DNA of 64,000 nt from Petropleomorpha daqingensis (GTDB taxonomy: Bacteria > Actinomycetota > Actinomycetes > Mycobacteriales > Geodermatophilaceae): assembly GCF_013408985.1 (NCBI RefSeq), contig NZ_JACBZT010000001.1, forward strand, positions 3,923,197-3,987,196, in the 5' to 3' direction. Numbering within the stretch: position 1 is the stretch's first letter; every line of letters starts with the position of its first letter. The translations under genes and the position numbers were made by a program. Shown here piece by piece: positions 34,119 through 41,969 of the stretch. The notes below the pieces were generated by a model. The model saw only the letters and a program-made list of their open reading frames with translations. It made no database searches and was not told the DNA's origin.

Positions 34119-35630
34119 TCACTCCGCGATGAGGTCCTCGATGGTGGCGAGGAGGGTGCGCACCGGGACGCCGGTGCCGCCCTTGGGCGTGCAGCCCCAC
34201 GGCGACTGCGTGTTGTAGGCCGGCCCCGCCACGTCGATGTGCGCCCACGGCAGTCCGTCGGGCACGAACTCGGCGAGGAAGTGGCCGCCGACGAGCATCC
34301 CGCCGAAGCGGTCGGCGTTGGAGTTGACGAAGTCGGCGATCGGCGAGTCGATGCCGCGGCGCAGCTCGACCGGCAGCGGCATCGGCCACATGCCCTCGCC
34401 GACCCGCTTCCCGGCAGCGACGACGGCGTCGCGCAGCTCGTCGCTGCCCATGACGCCGGAGGTGCGGTTGCCCAGCGCGACCTGCTGGGCGCCGGTCAGC
34501 GTCGAGGTCTCCAGCAGCGCGTCGGGACCGTCCTCGGCCGCGCGGGCGATCGCGTCGGCCAGGATCACGCGGCCCTCGGCGTCGGTGTTGGTGATCTCGG
34601 CCTTCTTGCCGTTGCGGAAGGTGACGATGTCGGCCGGGCGGTAGGCGGCGCCGCCGGGCAGGTTCTCGGCGATCGGCACGGTGGCGGTCACCTCGACCGG
34701 CAGGCCGAGGTCGGCGACCAGGCACACGGTCGCGATCACCGCGGCGGCGCCGGCCATGTCGCTCTTCATGTTCTGCATGTTCAGCGCCGGCTTGATCGAC
34801 AGGCCGCCGCTGTCGAAGGTGATCCCCTTGCCGACCAGGGCGATCTTCTTCCTGGCCTTCTTGCCCTTGTAGGTCAGCCGCAGCAGCCGGGGACCGCGGG
34901 CCGAACCCTGGCCGACCGCCACGATGCCGCCGTACCGGCCGGCCTCGAGCGCCTTCTCGTCGAGGATCTCCACCGACAGGCCGGCCTTCTCGCCCGCGGC
35001 GGCGCCGCGCGCGGCCAGCTCGGCGGGGTAGAGGTCGTTCGGCGGGGTGTTGACCAGGTCGCGGACCAGCCAGATCGCGTCGGCCACGGCGCGGATGTGC
35101 TTGAGCGGCTCCTTGGCGGCGCCGACGTCCGGCACCACCACCTCGAACGAGGACGGCGGCGTCGGCCGGTCGGCCGGCAGATCGGACTTGTACTCGGTGA
35201 ACTCGTAGGCGCCGAGGAGGGACCCCTCGCCGACGGCGTGCAGCCGCTGGACGTCCGGCGTCCCGCCCACCGCGGCCAGCAGCGTGACCACCGAGCCGCG
35301 GCCGGGCAGCGCCCGGCTCGCCGCGCCGGCGGCGCGGCGGACGACGTCGGGGGAGTAGCCGCCGTCGGCGGACGGCGCACCCAGGCCCACGGCGACGACG
35401 ACCGGGAACGGGCCCTGGCCGAACGTGGGCAGCCGCGTGACCTCCTCCTCGGCACCCCGGGCGCCGAGGTCGGCCAGCGCGGCGAACAGCTTCCCGCCGA
35501 GCAGCCGGTCGACCGCCTCGCTGCCGGGGGTGGGGAGCAGGCCGCCCGGGCCCTTCCCGACACCGATCACCACCGCGTCGGCGGAGAGCTTCTCGAGCGG
35601 GCGGTCGGTGGTGGCGATCGTCGGCGGCAC
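34119..35630 (-). CDS. pepA: Leucyl aminopeptidase (family M17)
   Basis: A 503-residue dimetal aminopeptidase that removes N-terminal residues from peptides. The catalytic domain shows VGKGITFDSGGLSIKP (metal-binding Lys and Asp), MKSDMAGAAAV, and NTDAEGRVILADA, the family signature with the metal-binding Asp and Glu and the catalytic Arg. The N-terminal 170 residues are the less conserved domain. GTG 35630 fits the family length; upstream frame is open but lacks a start near gcvT. It is divergent from gcvT, as with Rv2213 and Rv2211c in M. tuberculosis. Confidence 0.93.
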   Translation of the reverse strand: MPPTIATTDRPLEKLSADAVVIGVGKGPGGLLPTPGSEAVDRLLGGKLFAALADLGARGAEEEVTRLPTFGQGPFPVVVAVGLGAPSADGGYSPDVVRRAAGAASRALPGRGSVVTLLAAVGGTPDVQRLHAVGEGSLLGAYEFTEYKSDLPADRPTPPSSFEVVVPDVGAAKEPLKHIRAVADAIWLVRDLVNTPPNDLYPAELAARGAAAGEKAGLSVEILDEKALEAGRYGGIVAVGQGSARGPRLLRLTYKGKKARKKIALVGKGITFDSGGLSIKPALNMQNMKSDMAGAAAVIATVCLVADLGLPVEVTATVPIAENLPGGAAYRPADIVTFRNGKKAEITNTDAEGRVILADAIARAAEDGPDALLETSTLTGAQQVALGNRTSGVMGSDELRDAVVAAGKRVGEGMWPMPLPVELRRGIDSPIADFVNSNADRFGGMLVGGHFLAEFVPDGLPWAHIDVAGPAYNTQSPWGCTPKGGTGVPVRTLLATIEDLIAE

Positions 35631-35667
35631 GGCGTCGAGGGTAGTGACCCCGCTAGCGTGACCTGCC

Positions 35668-36747
35668 GTGAGGACCTCACCCCTGAACGACCGGCACGTC
35701 GCCCTCGGGGCCAAGCTCGCCGACTTCAGCGGCTGGTCGATGCCGATCGAGTACGCCGGCGGAGGGGTGATCGCCGAGCACACCGCGGTCCGCACCGCCG
35801 TCGGGCTGTTCGACGTCTCCCACCTGGGCACCGGCACGGTCCGCGGCCCGGGCGCGGCGGCGTTCGTCGACGGCTGCCTGACCAACGACCTGTCGCGGAT
35901 CGGCCCTGGGCAGGCGCAGTACACGCTGTGCTGCACCGAGGACGGGGGCGTCGTGGACGATCTCATCGTCTACCTGCACGGCCCGGACGACGTCCTGCTG
36001 GTGCCCAACGCGGCCAACGCCGCCGACGTCCTCGCCCGGCTCGCCGATGAGGCGCCCGACGGCGTGCAGGTCACCGACCGGCACGAGGAGGTCGCCGTCC
36101 TCGCCGTCCAGGGACCGCGCTCACCGCAGGTGCTGCAGGCCGTGGGCCTGGCCGCGGACCTGCCCTACATGTCCTTCGTGGACGGCGACGTCACCGTCTG
36201 CCGCACCGGCTACACCGGCGAGCACGGCTACGAGCTGCTGGTCGCCGCCGGCCGGGCCGGTGAGCTGTGGGACGCGCTGCTCGCCGCGGGCGAGCCCGAG
36301 GGGATCCGGCCGTGCGGGCTCGGCGCCCGCGACACCCTGCGCACCGAGATGGGCTACCCGCTGCACGGGCACGAGCTGTCGCGCGAGATCACCCCGAACC
36401 AGGCGCGGGCCGGCTGGGCCGTCGGCTGGAAGAAGCCGCGGTTCTGGGGCCGCGAGGCGCTGCTCGCCGAGAAGGAGGCCGGGCCGGCCCGGCTGCTGTG
36501 GGGACTGCGGGCCACCGGCCGCGGCATCCCGCGCCCGGGCATGGCGGTCCTGGACGGCGACGGCACCCGCATCGGCGAGGTCACCAGCGGCACGTTCTCC
36601 CCGACGCTCAAGGTCGGCATCGGGCTGGCGCTGCTCGACACCGCGGCCGGCGTAGGTGACGGCGCGGAGGTCAGCGTCGACGTCCGCGGGCGCCCGCAGC
36701 CGGCCGAGGTCGGAAAGCCCCCGTTCGTGGAGTCCCACGTCCGCTAG
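35668..36747 (+). CDS. gcvT: Aminomethyltransferase (glycine cleavage T protein)
   Basis: A 359-residue T protein that moves the methylene group from the lipoylated H protein to tetrahydrofolate and releases ammonia. Family features are the N-terminal [28 protein letters not shown], the catalytic Asp region [17 protein letters not shown] and the Arg-containing [19 protein letters not shown]. The C-terminus has [23 protein letters not shown] in one domain. GTG 35668 gives the normal start. gcvH and gcvP are not in the window. Its stop overlaps the convergent YihY gene by 4 bp. Confidence 0.95.
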   Translation: MRTSPLNDRHVALGAKLADFSGWSMPIEYAGGGVIAEHTAVRTAVGLFDVSHLGTGTVRGPGAAAFVDGCLTNDLSRIGPGQAQYTLCCTEDGGVVDDLIVYLHGPDDVLLVPNAANAADVLARLADEAPDGVQVTDRHEEVAVLAVQGPRSPQVLQAVGLAADLPYMSFVDGDVTVCRTGYTGEHGYELLVAAGRAGELWDALLAAGEPEGIRPCGLGARDTLRTEMGYPLHGHELSREITPNQARAGWAVGWKKPRFWGREALLAEKEAGPARLLWGLRATGRGIPRPGMAVLDGDGTRIGEVTSGTFSPTLKVGIGLALLDTAAGVGDGAEVSVDVRGRPQPAEVGKPPFVESHVR

Positions 36748-37877
36748 GCGGACTTCGCGGACTCCTTCGTGGGCTCCGGCGGGTCGGGCAGGGTGTCGGC
36801 GACCGTGGCGTCGCGGGAGCCCATCGGCTGCGGATGGCCCTCGGTGGTGTCCCGGGCCGTCTGGTGCTCGGTCTCGGCGTTGATCTCGGCGCCGAGCAGG
36901 ATCAGGTAGCACGTGATGTACAGCCACAGCATCAGCACGATGACGCCCGCGATGGCGCCGTACGTCTTGTCGTAGGACCCGAAGTTGTTGACGTACAGGC
37001 TGAACAGCAGGCTCACGATCGCCCAGACGACGGTGACGACGATCGAGCCCAGGCTGACCCAGCGGAACTTGGGCGCGTCGCGGTCGGGGGCGACCCGGTA
37101 GAGGACGGCGAGCGAGCCGGCCATGATCGCCAGCAGCAGCACCCACCGGACGACCTGGGCGAGGATCGTGCCGAAGATCCCCAGCGGCAGCGCGTTCAGC
37201 ACCGCCGGGACGACGGCCACCAGGCCGATGGTGAGGAGGAAGAACAGGATCCCGCCGAGGGTCAGCGCGAGGGAGAGCAGCCGCAGCTTGACGGTGTTGC
37301 GGGTCTCGACCTCGTCGTAGGCCAGGTTGATGGCGGTGATCATGTTGTTCACGCCGCCCGAGGCGCTCCAGAGCGCGGCCAGGATCGAGATGATCAGGCC
37401 GACGGTCAGCGCACCGCCGGCGTTCTCCGTGATGCTCTTCAGTTGCGTCTCGATGAGGCTCGCCGCGTCCTGGGGGAGCTGCTTCGAGAGGCTCTCGACC
37501 TGCTTGGCCACCGACTGCGGCGAGGCGACCAGGCCGTAGATCGAGATCACCGCGATCAGCGCGGGGAAGACGGCGAGGAAGCCGAAGAACGCCACGCCGC
37601 CGGCGATGATCGGCATGTTGTCGGCCTTGTTCTCGGCCCACGCCCGCTTGACGATCTGCTTCCAGCCCTTGAGCGGGATCTGGGTGGGCTTCTCGGCGTG
37701 GACGCCGGGCAGCACCTGCTCGCTGGGCGCGCCGTTCGGCGGCCGGTCGGCGTCCTGGTCCGGGTGGCGCGCCGCCTCCTCCTCCGCGGCCTTGGCCGCG
37801 GCCCGGCGGGCGGCCTTCTCCTCGACCCGCTGCTTGATCCGGTCGACCGCGCTCTCGCGGTGGCTGGTGCCGGTCAT
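36744..37877 (-). CDS. YihY/BrkB-family membrane protein
   Basis: A 377-residue integral membrane protein of the YihY/BrkB family, function unsettled (once thought to be RNase BN). A charged N-terminus of about 75 residues precedes the domain start [12 protein letters not shown]. Six hydrophobic segments follow, including [23 protein letters not shown] and [24 protein letters not shown], with the conserved SGGVNNM near 160. ATG 37877 follows a GGGGGAAACGTC stretch. The tail is hydrophilic. Confidence 0.9.
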   Translation of the reverse strand: MTGTSHRESAVDRIKQRVEEKAARRAAAKAAEEEAARHPDQDADRPPNGAPSEQVLPGVHAEKPTQIPLKGWKQIVKRAWAENKADNMPIIAGGVAFFGFLAVFPALIAVISIYGLVASPQSVAKQVESLSKQLPQDAASLIETQLKSITENAGGALTVGLIISILAALWSASGGVNNMITAINLAYDEVETRNTVKLRLLSLALTLGGILFFLLTIGLVAVVPAVLNALPLGIFGTILAQVVRWVLLLAIMAGSLAVLYRVAPDRDAPKFRWVSLGSIVVTVVWAIVSLLFSLYVNNFGSYDKTYGAIAGVIVLMLWLYITCYLILLGAEINAETEHQTARDTTEGHPQPMGSRDATVADTLPDPPEPTKESAKSA

Positions 37878-37923
37878 GACGTTTCCCCCTGAAGTCTGCG
37901 GCGGGTCGAGGAGCGGTCCGCGA

Positions 37924-38199
37924 TCAGTCGCCGGGCCAGGCCCCGGTCAGCCGGGTGAACCCGCGTGCGCCGGCGCGGTCGATGGCGGCCTTCGTGGCGG
38001 CGAAGATCGCCCCCTGCAGCGCGGCGGCCAGCACCACCTCGCGCATCGAGTACTCGCTCTGCAGCGCGTCGGGCGCTTCTTCCTCGTCGGCGATCTGTTT
38101 CCAGATCTGCTTGAAGACGATCCCGGACAGGGTTCCGGCCAGGATGCCGCCGATCAGCCCGATCGGCCGGTAGGCGATCTTGGCTCCCTTGCTCGCCAC
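37924..38199 (-). CDS. DUF4235 small membrane protein
   Basis: A 91-residue actinobacterial protein of the DUF4235 family. It has two short hydrophobic stretches (YRPIGLIGGILAGTLSGIVF and VVLAAALQGAIFAATKAAID) flanking an acidic loop. GTG 38199 was chosen because GAGGAGG lies 5 nt upstream and it shares one base with the previous stop (TAGTG). Third gene of the holin-X/DUF3618/DUF4235 operon. Confidence 0.85.
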   Translation of the reverse strand: MASKGAKIAYRPIGLIGGILAGTLSGIVFKQIWKQIADEEEAPDALQSEYSMREVVLAAALQGAIFAATKAAIDRAGARGFTRLTGAWPGD

Positions 38200-38492
38200 T
38201 ACTTCCTCCTCGTGCTCGAACGCTTCCGGCGCCACACCACCAGACCGACGACCGCTGCCGCCAGTGCCAGGCCGATCCCGAGCACGATCGGGGGGCTCTC
38301 CCGGTAGGTCTCGACGGCGGTGTCGCGGGCGCGGTAGACGCCTTCCTTGGCCCGGGCCGGGACGTCGAGGCGGCGGCTGAGCTCGTCGACGGTCGCGGCC
38401 AGCTGCTCGCGGGTCGCGTCGATCTCGGCCTTGATCGCCTCGGGGTCGGTGGGGCCCGTCACCTCGGGGACGCCGGGCTGGTTCTCCGTCAC
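38199..38492 (-). CDS. DUF3618 membrane protein
   Basis: A 97-residue DUF3618 protein. The conserved helical IKAEIDATREQLAATVDELS lies at residues about 19-38, then a basic linker, one membrane helix (PIVLGIGLALAAAVVGLVVW) and a basic tail RRKRSSTRRK. GTG 38492 is nested in the stop of the holin-X gene (GTGA), showing coupling. Function unknown; possibly a membrane or cell-wall stress protein with its neighbours. Confidence 0.85.
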   Translation of the reverse strand: MTENQPGVPEVTGPTDPEAIKAEIDATREQLAATVDELSRRLDVPARAKEGVYRARDTAVETYRESPPIVLGIGLALAAAVVGLVVWRRKRSSTRRK

Positions 38493-38929
38493 CGCGCGAT
38501 GCCTTCCTTCACCGCGGCGACGTCGTCCTGGACGCTGGCGAGGGTCTCGGTCGGCAGCGGGGGAGTGGCCTGCTGCACGTCCTTCTTGCCGATCAGCGCG
38601 AGCACACCGGCGACGGCGAAGAGCACGATGGCGACGATGATCGCGGCCAGCCAGCCCGGCAGGACGTTGGCCAGCCCGAGGATGGCGGCGGTGATCAGGC
38701 CGTTCAGGCCGAGCAGCGCGACCAGGCCGGCGCCGCCGAAGAGACCGGCGCCGACACCGAGCCGCTTGGCCTTCTGGGTGATCTCGGCCTGGGCGAGCCG
38801 CACCTCGTCGCGGACCAGCGTGCCGATCTGCTCGCCCAGGCTGCCGACGAGCTCGGCCGTCGAGGCGCTCGTCGGATCGGGCGGCGGTGTCTCGGCGCGG
38901 GTGGCGCCGCCCGTCGCGGGCTCGCTCAT
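38489..38929 (-). CDS. Holin-X (phage_holin_3_6) family membrane protein
   Basis: A 146-residue actinobacterial holin-superfamily protein. The TAELVGSLGEQIGTLVRDEVRLAQAEI segment is the family's helical start, then two membrane hairpins (VGAGLFGGAGLVALLGLNGLI and VLPGWLAAIIVAIVLFAVAG). GGAGGACCC precedes ATG 38929. Despite the name, there is no phage context: it leads an operon with DUF3618 and DUF4235 genes, a common actinobacterial trio. Confidence 0.85.
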   Translation of the reverse strand: MSEPATGGATRAETPPPDPTSASTAELVGSLGEQIGTLVRDEVRLAQAEITQKAKRLGVGAGLFGGAGLVALLGLNGLITAAILGLANVLPGWLAAIIVAIVLFAVAGVLALIGKKDVQQATPPLPTETLASVQDDVAAVKEGIAR

Positions 38930-39037
38930 GGGTCCTCCGGTCCTCTGCTCGGGCGCGTCGATGCACCGTCATGCCCGCGCAGGGGACCGGATAACCGGCG
39001 GTTGATCACACTCGGGCAACGGCTAACCTCGCCAGCC

Positions 39038-39250
39038 ATGACCTGGCACTGGCGGCTGGAGGACCCGTCCGGCACGGCGATCGACCCTGCTTCGCTGGGG
39101 ATCGAGGTGGCCGAGGCGGACAACCAGGGCGACGCCGAGTCGTGGCTGGGGGAGAACTGGCGGGAGCTGCTGGCCCGCGGCGTCGCGACGGTGACGCTGT
39201 TCCACGGCGACGACGAGGTCTACGGCCCGATGAGCCTCGCCGCGACCTGA
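39038..39250 (+). CDS. Small conserved actinobacterial protein
   Basis: A 70-residue acidic protein beginning MTWHWRLEDPSG, followed by WLGENWRELLARGVATVTLF and ending near VYGPMSL. The pattern (a short beta-alpha-beta domain) recurs in small actinobacterial proteins of unknown function. ATG 39038 gives that conserved start; 12 upstream codons in frame are not family-like. It is divergent from the holin-X operon, and a strong hairpin follows. Confidence 0.7.
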   Translation: MTWHWRLEDPSGTAIDPASLGIEVAEADNQGDAESWLGENWRELLARGVATVTLFHGDDEVYGPMSLAAT

Positions 39251-39252
39251 TG

Positions 39253-39293
39253 CGGAGGCTGGGAGCGCAGGATTCCTGCGCTCCCAGCCTCCG
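39253..39293. terminator. Hairpin of the GGAGGCTG family
   Basis: Perfect 19-bp arms (39253-39271 and 39275-39293) close an ATT loop between a small protein gene and the convergent aldo-keto reductase gene. Sequence is nearly the same as at 23172-23210, with two arm differences. Confidence 0.8.
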
Positions 39294-39298
39294 ACGAC

Positions 39299-40282
39299 TC
39301 AGCCGCGCTGGGTCTTCGAGGCGTCGCGCTCGACGACGTCGCCGAGCACCTCGTCGATCTTCTTCAGGACGTCGTCGTCCAGCTTGACGCCGGCGGCCTT
39401 GACGTTGTCGTGCACCTGCTCAGGCCGGCTGGCGCCGATGATCGCCGCAGCGACGTTCGGGTTCTGCAGCACCCAGGCCACCGCGAGCTGGGCCATCGAG
39501 AGCCCCAGGTCGTCGGCGATCGGGCGCAGGTTCTGCACCGCGCCGAGGATCTCGTCGGTCAGGAAGCCCTGCATCGAGCCACCGACGCTCGCGTGCCCGG
39601 CGCGGGTGTCGGCGCCCGGCTGCTCGCCCGGCTTGTACTTGCCGGTGAGCACGCCCTGGGCCAGCGGCGACCAGACGATCTGCGACAGGCCCTCCTTCTC
39701 CGAGGTGGGGACGACCTCGGACTCGATGACCCGCCAGAGCATCGAGTACTGCGGCTGGTTGCTGATGAGCTGGATGCCCAGGTCGCGGGCGAGCGCCGCG
39801 CCGGCGGCGATCTCGTCGGCCCGCCACTCGGAGACGCCGATGTAGAGCGCCTTGCCCTGACGCACGAGGTCGGCGAAGGCGGTCATCGTCTCCTCGAGCG
39901 GCACCGTCTCGTCGTAGCGGTGGGCCTGGTAGAGGTCGACGTAGTCGGTCTGCAGGCGCTTGAGCGAGGCGTTGCAGCTCTCGATGATGTGCTTGCGGGA
40001 CAGCCCGCGGTCGTTGGGGCCGGGCCCGGTCGGCCAGTAGACCTTGGTGAAGATCTCGAGGCCCTCGCGGCGCTGGCCGGCCAGCGCGCGGCCCAGCACG
40101 GACTCCGCCTTGGTCTGCGCGTAGACGTCGGCGGTGTCGAAGGTGGTGATCCCGGCGTCGAGGGCGGCGCTGACGCAGGCGTGCGCGGCGTCCTCCTCGA
40201 CCTGGCTGCCGTGCGTCAGCCAGTTGCCGTAAGCGATCTCGGAGATGGTGAGGCCGGAACGGCCGAGTCGTCTGTACTCCAC
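39299..40282 (-). CDS. Aldo-keto reductase
   Basis: A 327-residue NADPH-dependent aldo-keto reductase close to the potassium-channel beta-subunit/YghZ group. The catalytic set is visible: Asp and Tyr in FDTADVYAQ, Lys in IFTKVYW, His in YQAHRYDE. The NADPH phosphate region near the C-terminus is IIGASRPEQVHDNV. ATG 40282 gives the usual MEYRRLGRSGLTISEI start. The substrate is unknown. It lies between a small protein gene and DUF3043 on the same strand as the latter. Confidence 0.93.
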   Translation of the reverse strand: MEYRRLGRSGLTISEIAYGNWLTHGSQVEEDAAHACVSAALDAGITTFDTADVYAQTKAESVLGRALAGQRREGLEIFTKVYWPTGPGPNDRGLSRKHIIESCNASLKRLQTDYVDLYQAHRYDETVPLEETMTAFADLVRQGKALYIGVSEWRADEIAAGAALARDLGIQLISNQPQYSMLWRVIESEVVPTSEKEGLSQIVWSPLAQGVLTGKYKPGEQPGADTRAGHASVGGSMQGFLTDEILGAVQNLRPIADDLGLSMAQLAVAWVLQNPNVAAAIIGASRPEQVHDNVKAAGVKLDDDVLKKIDEVLGDVVERDASKTQRG

Positions 40283-40305
40283 GTACGCCGACGCTATCCC
40301 CGGGC

Positions 40306-40899
40306 TCAGCCCTCCGTGACCTCGGGCTTGGGGAAGCGCCAGCGGCGGATCATCGTCGAGCGGCTCACGCCGTACCAGACCGCGCCCTTCGGGTTCTCCT
40401 TCGGCAGCTGCTCGGCGATCGCCTTCTTGATCCGCCGGGAGAGGAAGACCGAGTCGACGATGAAGAAGAGGAAGAAGACCAGCAGCAGCAGGCTGGTGTA
40501 GGTCTGCACGTAGGCGTTGCGGACGAAGAAGCTGACCACCGCGAGCGCGGCGATGACCAGGAACAGGCTGCCGACGTTGCGGCGGCTGTCGACGATCTGG
40601 CGGGTCAGCCGGCGCACCGGGCCGCGGTCACGGGCCGGCAGGTAGTTCTCGTCGCCGCGGGCCGCCGCCGCGCGGGCGGTGCCGCGGTTGGCCGCCTGCG
40701 ACGAGCGCATCCGCCGGTAGGCCTCCTTGCGGGTCGTCGGCGGCGGCGGGGGCGGACCCGGGCGGCGCCCCTGGGCCTCGCTGCGCTTGGGCGTCGGACG
40801 GCCCTTGCCGGAGCTCCTGACCAGCTGGTCGGTCAGGTCGGCAGAGGGGTCCGGCGTCGTCTCGGCGCTCGACTTGCGACCCGGGAGGCGGAGCTTCAC
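40306..40899 (-). CDS. DUF3043 membrane protein
   Basis: A 197-residue DUF3043 protein. A Pro-rich N-terminus leads to the conserved RKEAYRRMRSSQAANRG region, then RDRGPVRRLTRQIVDSRRN, then two membrane helices (VGSLFLVIAALAVVSFFV and SLLLLVFFLFFIVDSVFL) and a basic tail. ATG 40899 gives the family start MKLRLPGRKSS. It is divergent from the HesB gene, as Rv2206 is near Rv2204c in M. tuberculosis. Function unknown. Confidence 0.88.
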   Translation of the reverse strand: MKLRLPGRKSSAETTPDPSADLTDQLVRSSGKGRPTPKRSEAQGRRPGPPPPPPTTRKEAYRRMRSSQAANRGTARAAAARGDENYLPARDRGPVRRLTRQIVDSRRNVGSLFLVIAALAVVSFFVRNAYVQTYTSLLLLVFFLFFIVDSVFLSRRIKKAIAEQLPKENPKGAVWYGVSRSTMIRRWRFPKPEVTEG

Positions 40900-41042
40900 G
40901 ACCGACGAGTCTACGTGCGCTCGATCGGGTGCCTCGGCTGATGCGTGCGCGCGCCGTACAGTGGGAAGAAGCTCCGCCGCGGCGGTGTTACCCGGTCTCG
41001 GAGAACGACCGCTGCGGGACCTCGGATCTGGGAGGACAGAAC

Positions 41043-41399
41043 ATGACGGTGCAGGACACGCAGGCTCCCGACGCGACGAGCGTCACCCTGAGCGAGGCCG
41101 CATCGAGCAAGGTGAAGACGCTGCTCGACCAGGAGGGCCGCGACGACCTGCGGCTGCGCATCGCCGTCCAGCCGGGCGGCTGCTCGGGCCTGCGCTACCA
41201 GCTGTTCTTCGACGAGCGCTTCCTCGACGGCGACCAGACCTACGAGTACGGCGGCGTCGAGGTGATCGTCGACCGGATGAGCGGCCCGTACCTGGGTGGC
41301 GCCGTGATCGACTTCGTCGACACCATCGAGAAGCAGGGCTTCACGATCGACAACCCGAACGCCAGCGGTTCCTGCGCCTGCGGCGACAGCTTCCACTGA
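41043..41399 (+). CDS. erpA: HesB/ErpA-type iron-sulfur cluster insertion protein
   Basis: A 118-residue A-type carrier that delivers iron-sulfur clusters to client enzymes, LipA among likely clients. The three conserved cysteines are present: one in GGCSGLRYQLFF and two in the C-terminal SCACGDSF. GGGAGGACAGAAC precedes ATG 41043. Length is typical. erpA is chosen for the ErpA-like form, but iscA/hesB would be equally fair. A 24-bp hairpin follows. Confidence 0.93.
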   Translation: MTVQDTQAPDATSVTLSEAASSKVKTLLDQEGRDDLRLRIAVQPGGCSGLRYQLFFDERFLDGDQTYEYGGVEVIVDRMSGPYLGGAVIDFVDTIEKQGFTIDNPNASGSCACGDSFH

Positions 41400-41423
41400 G
41401 CTGACCGCCGCTCGGCAGCGAGC

Positions 41424-41476
41424 GTTGAACGCCTGAGGCCCGGAATCCTGGTGATTCCGGGCCTCAGGCGTTCAAC
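41424..41476. terminator. 24-bp perfect hairpin between erpA and a convergent gene
   Basis: Arms 41424-41447 and 41453-41476 pair perfectly around CTGGT, the longest perfect stem in the window. The stop codon of the convergent hypothetical gene lies within the right arm. Confidence 0.8.
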
Positions 41477-41891
41477 GGTCCGGTGGGCCCGATGCTGCAT
41501 CCCCGTGGTGGAGGACGACGGCATTCGCGCTGACCATGGCGTGGGCGAGCCGACGCTGGCTCCACGTCAACCATCCGATCGCGGCGGCCACGAGCCCGCC
41601 GCCGACCAGCACCCAGCCGACACCGATGGCCAACTGCGCGAGCAGGCCGAGGATCGCAGCGGTCAGCCCTGCCACGACCATGCTCGAGCGGGGAATCCGG
41701 TTGGACCACGTGCGCTGCAGCATGTACTGCCCCCACTGGAGCGTGGCGGCGGAGAGTTCACGTGACGGTGCGGGGAGTCCTCGCTCGGCCAGCCGACCCG
41801 CGCGCATGCGCTCTCGGGCGCTCAACTGCCGCCAGCGTGCTCGAGCTGCCCGGCGTTCTGCCTTGGTCAGCGGAAAGATGTCGTCACGCAT
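41472..41891 (-). CDS. Hypothetical membrane protein
   Basis: A 139-residue protein with a basic, Arg/Ala-rich N-terminal half (KAERRAARARWRQLSARERM) and two membrane helices (VVAGLTAAILGLLAQLAIGV and WVLVGGGLVAAAIGWLTW). I do not recognise a family. Its composition is a little less GC-rich than neighbours. ATG 41891 is the only good start. It lies 78 bp after the asnB stop on the same strand and may be read with it. Its stop is in the hairpin. Confidence 0.65.
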   Translation of the reverse strand: MRDDIFPLTKAERRAARARWRQLSARERMRAGRLAERGLPAPSRELSAATLQWGQYMLQRTWSNRIPRSSMVVAGLTAAILGLLAQLAIGVGWVLVGGGLVAAAIGWLTWSQRRLAHAMVSANAVVLHHGDAASGPPDR

Positions 41892-41969
41892 CTGGAGAGG
41901 TTCGGTCGATCATCGGCGGGTGGCTGTGCGACACGCCGACGGGTGCAGCCGTTCGCCGATGATCACGGC

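Noticed and set aside
38489-38929. Holin gene as evidence for a prophage
   Set aside because: The holin-X family is chromosomal in actinobacteria; no lysin, tail, capsid or integrase gene is nearby.
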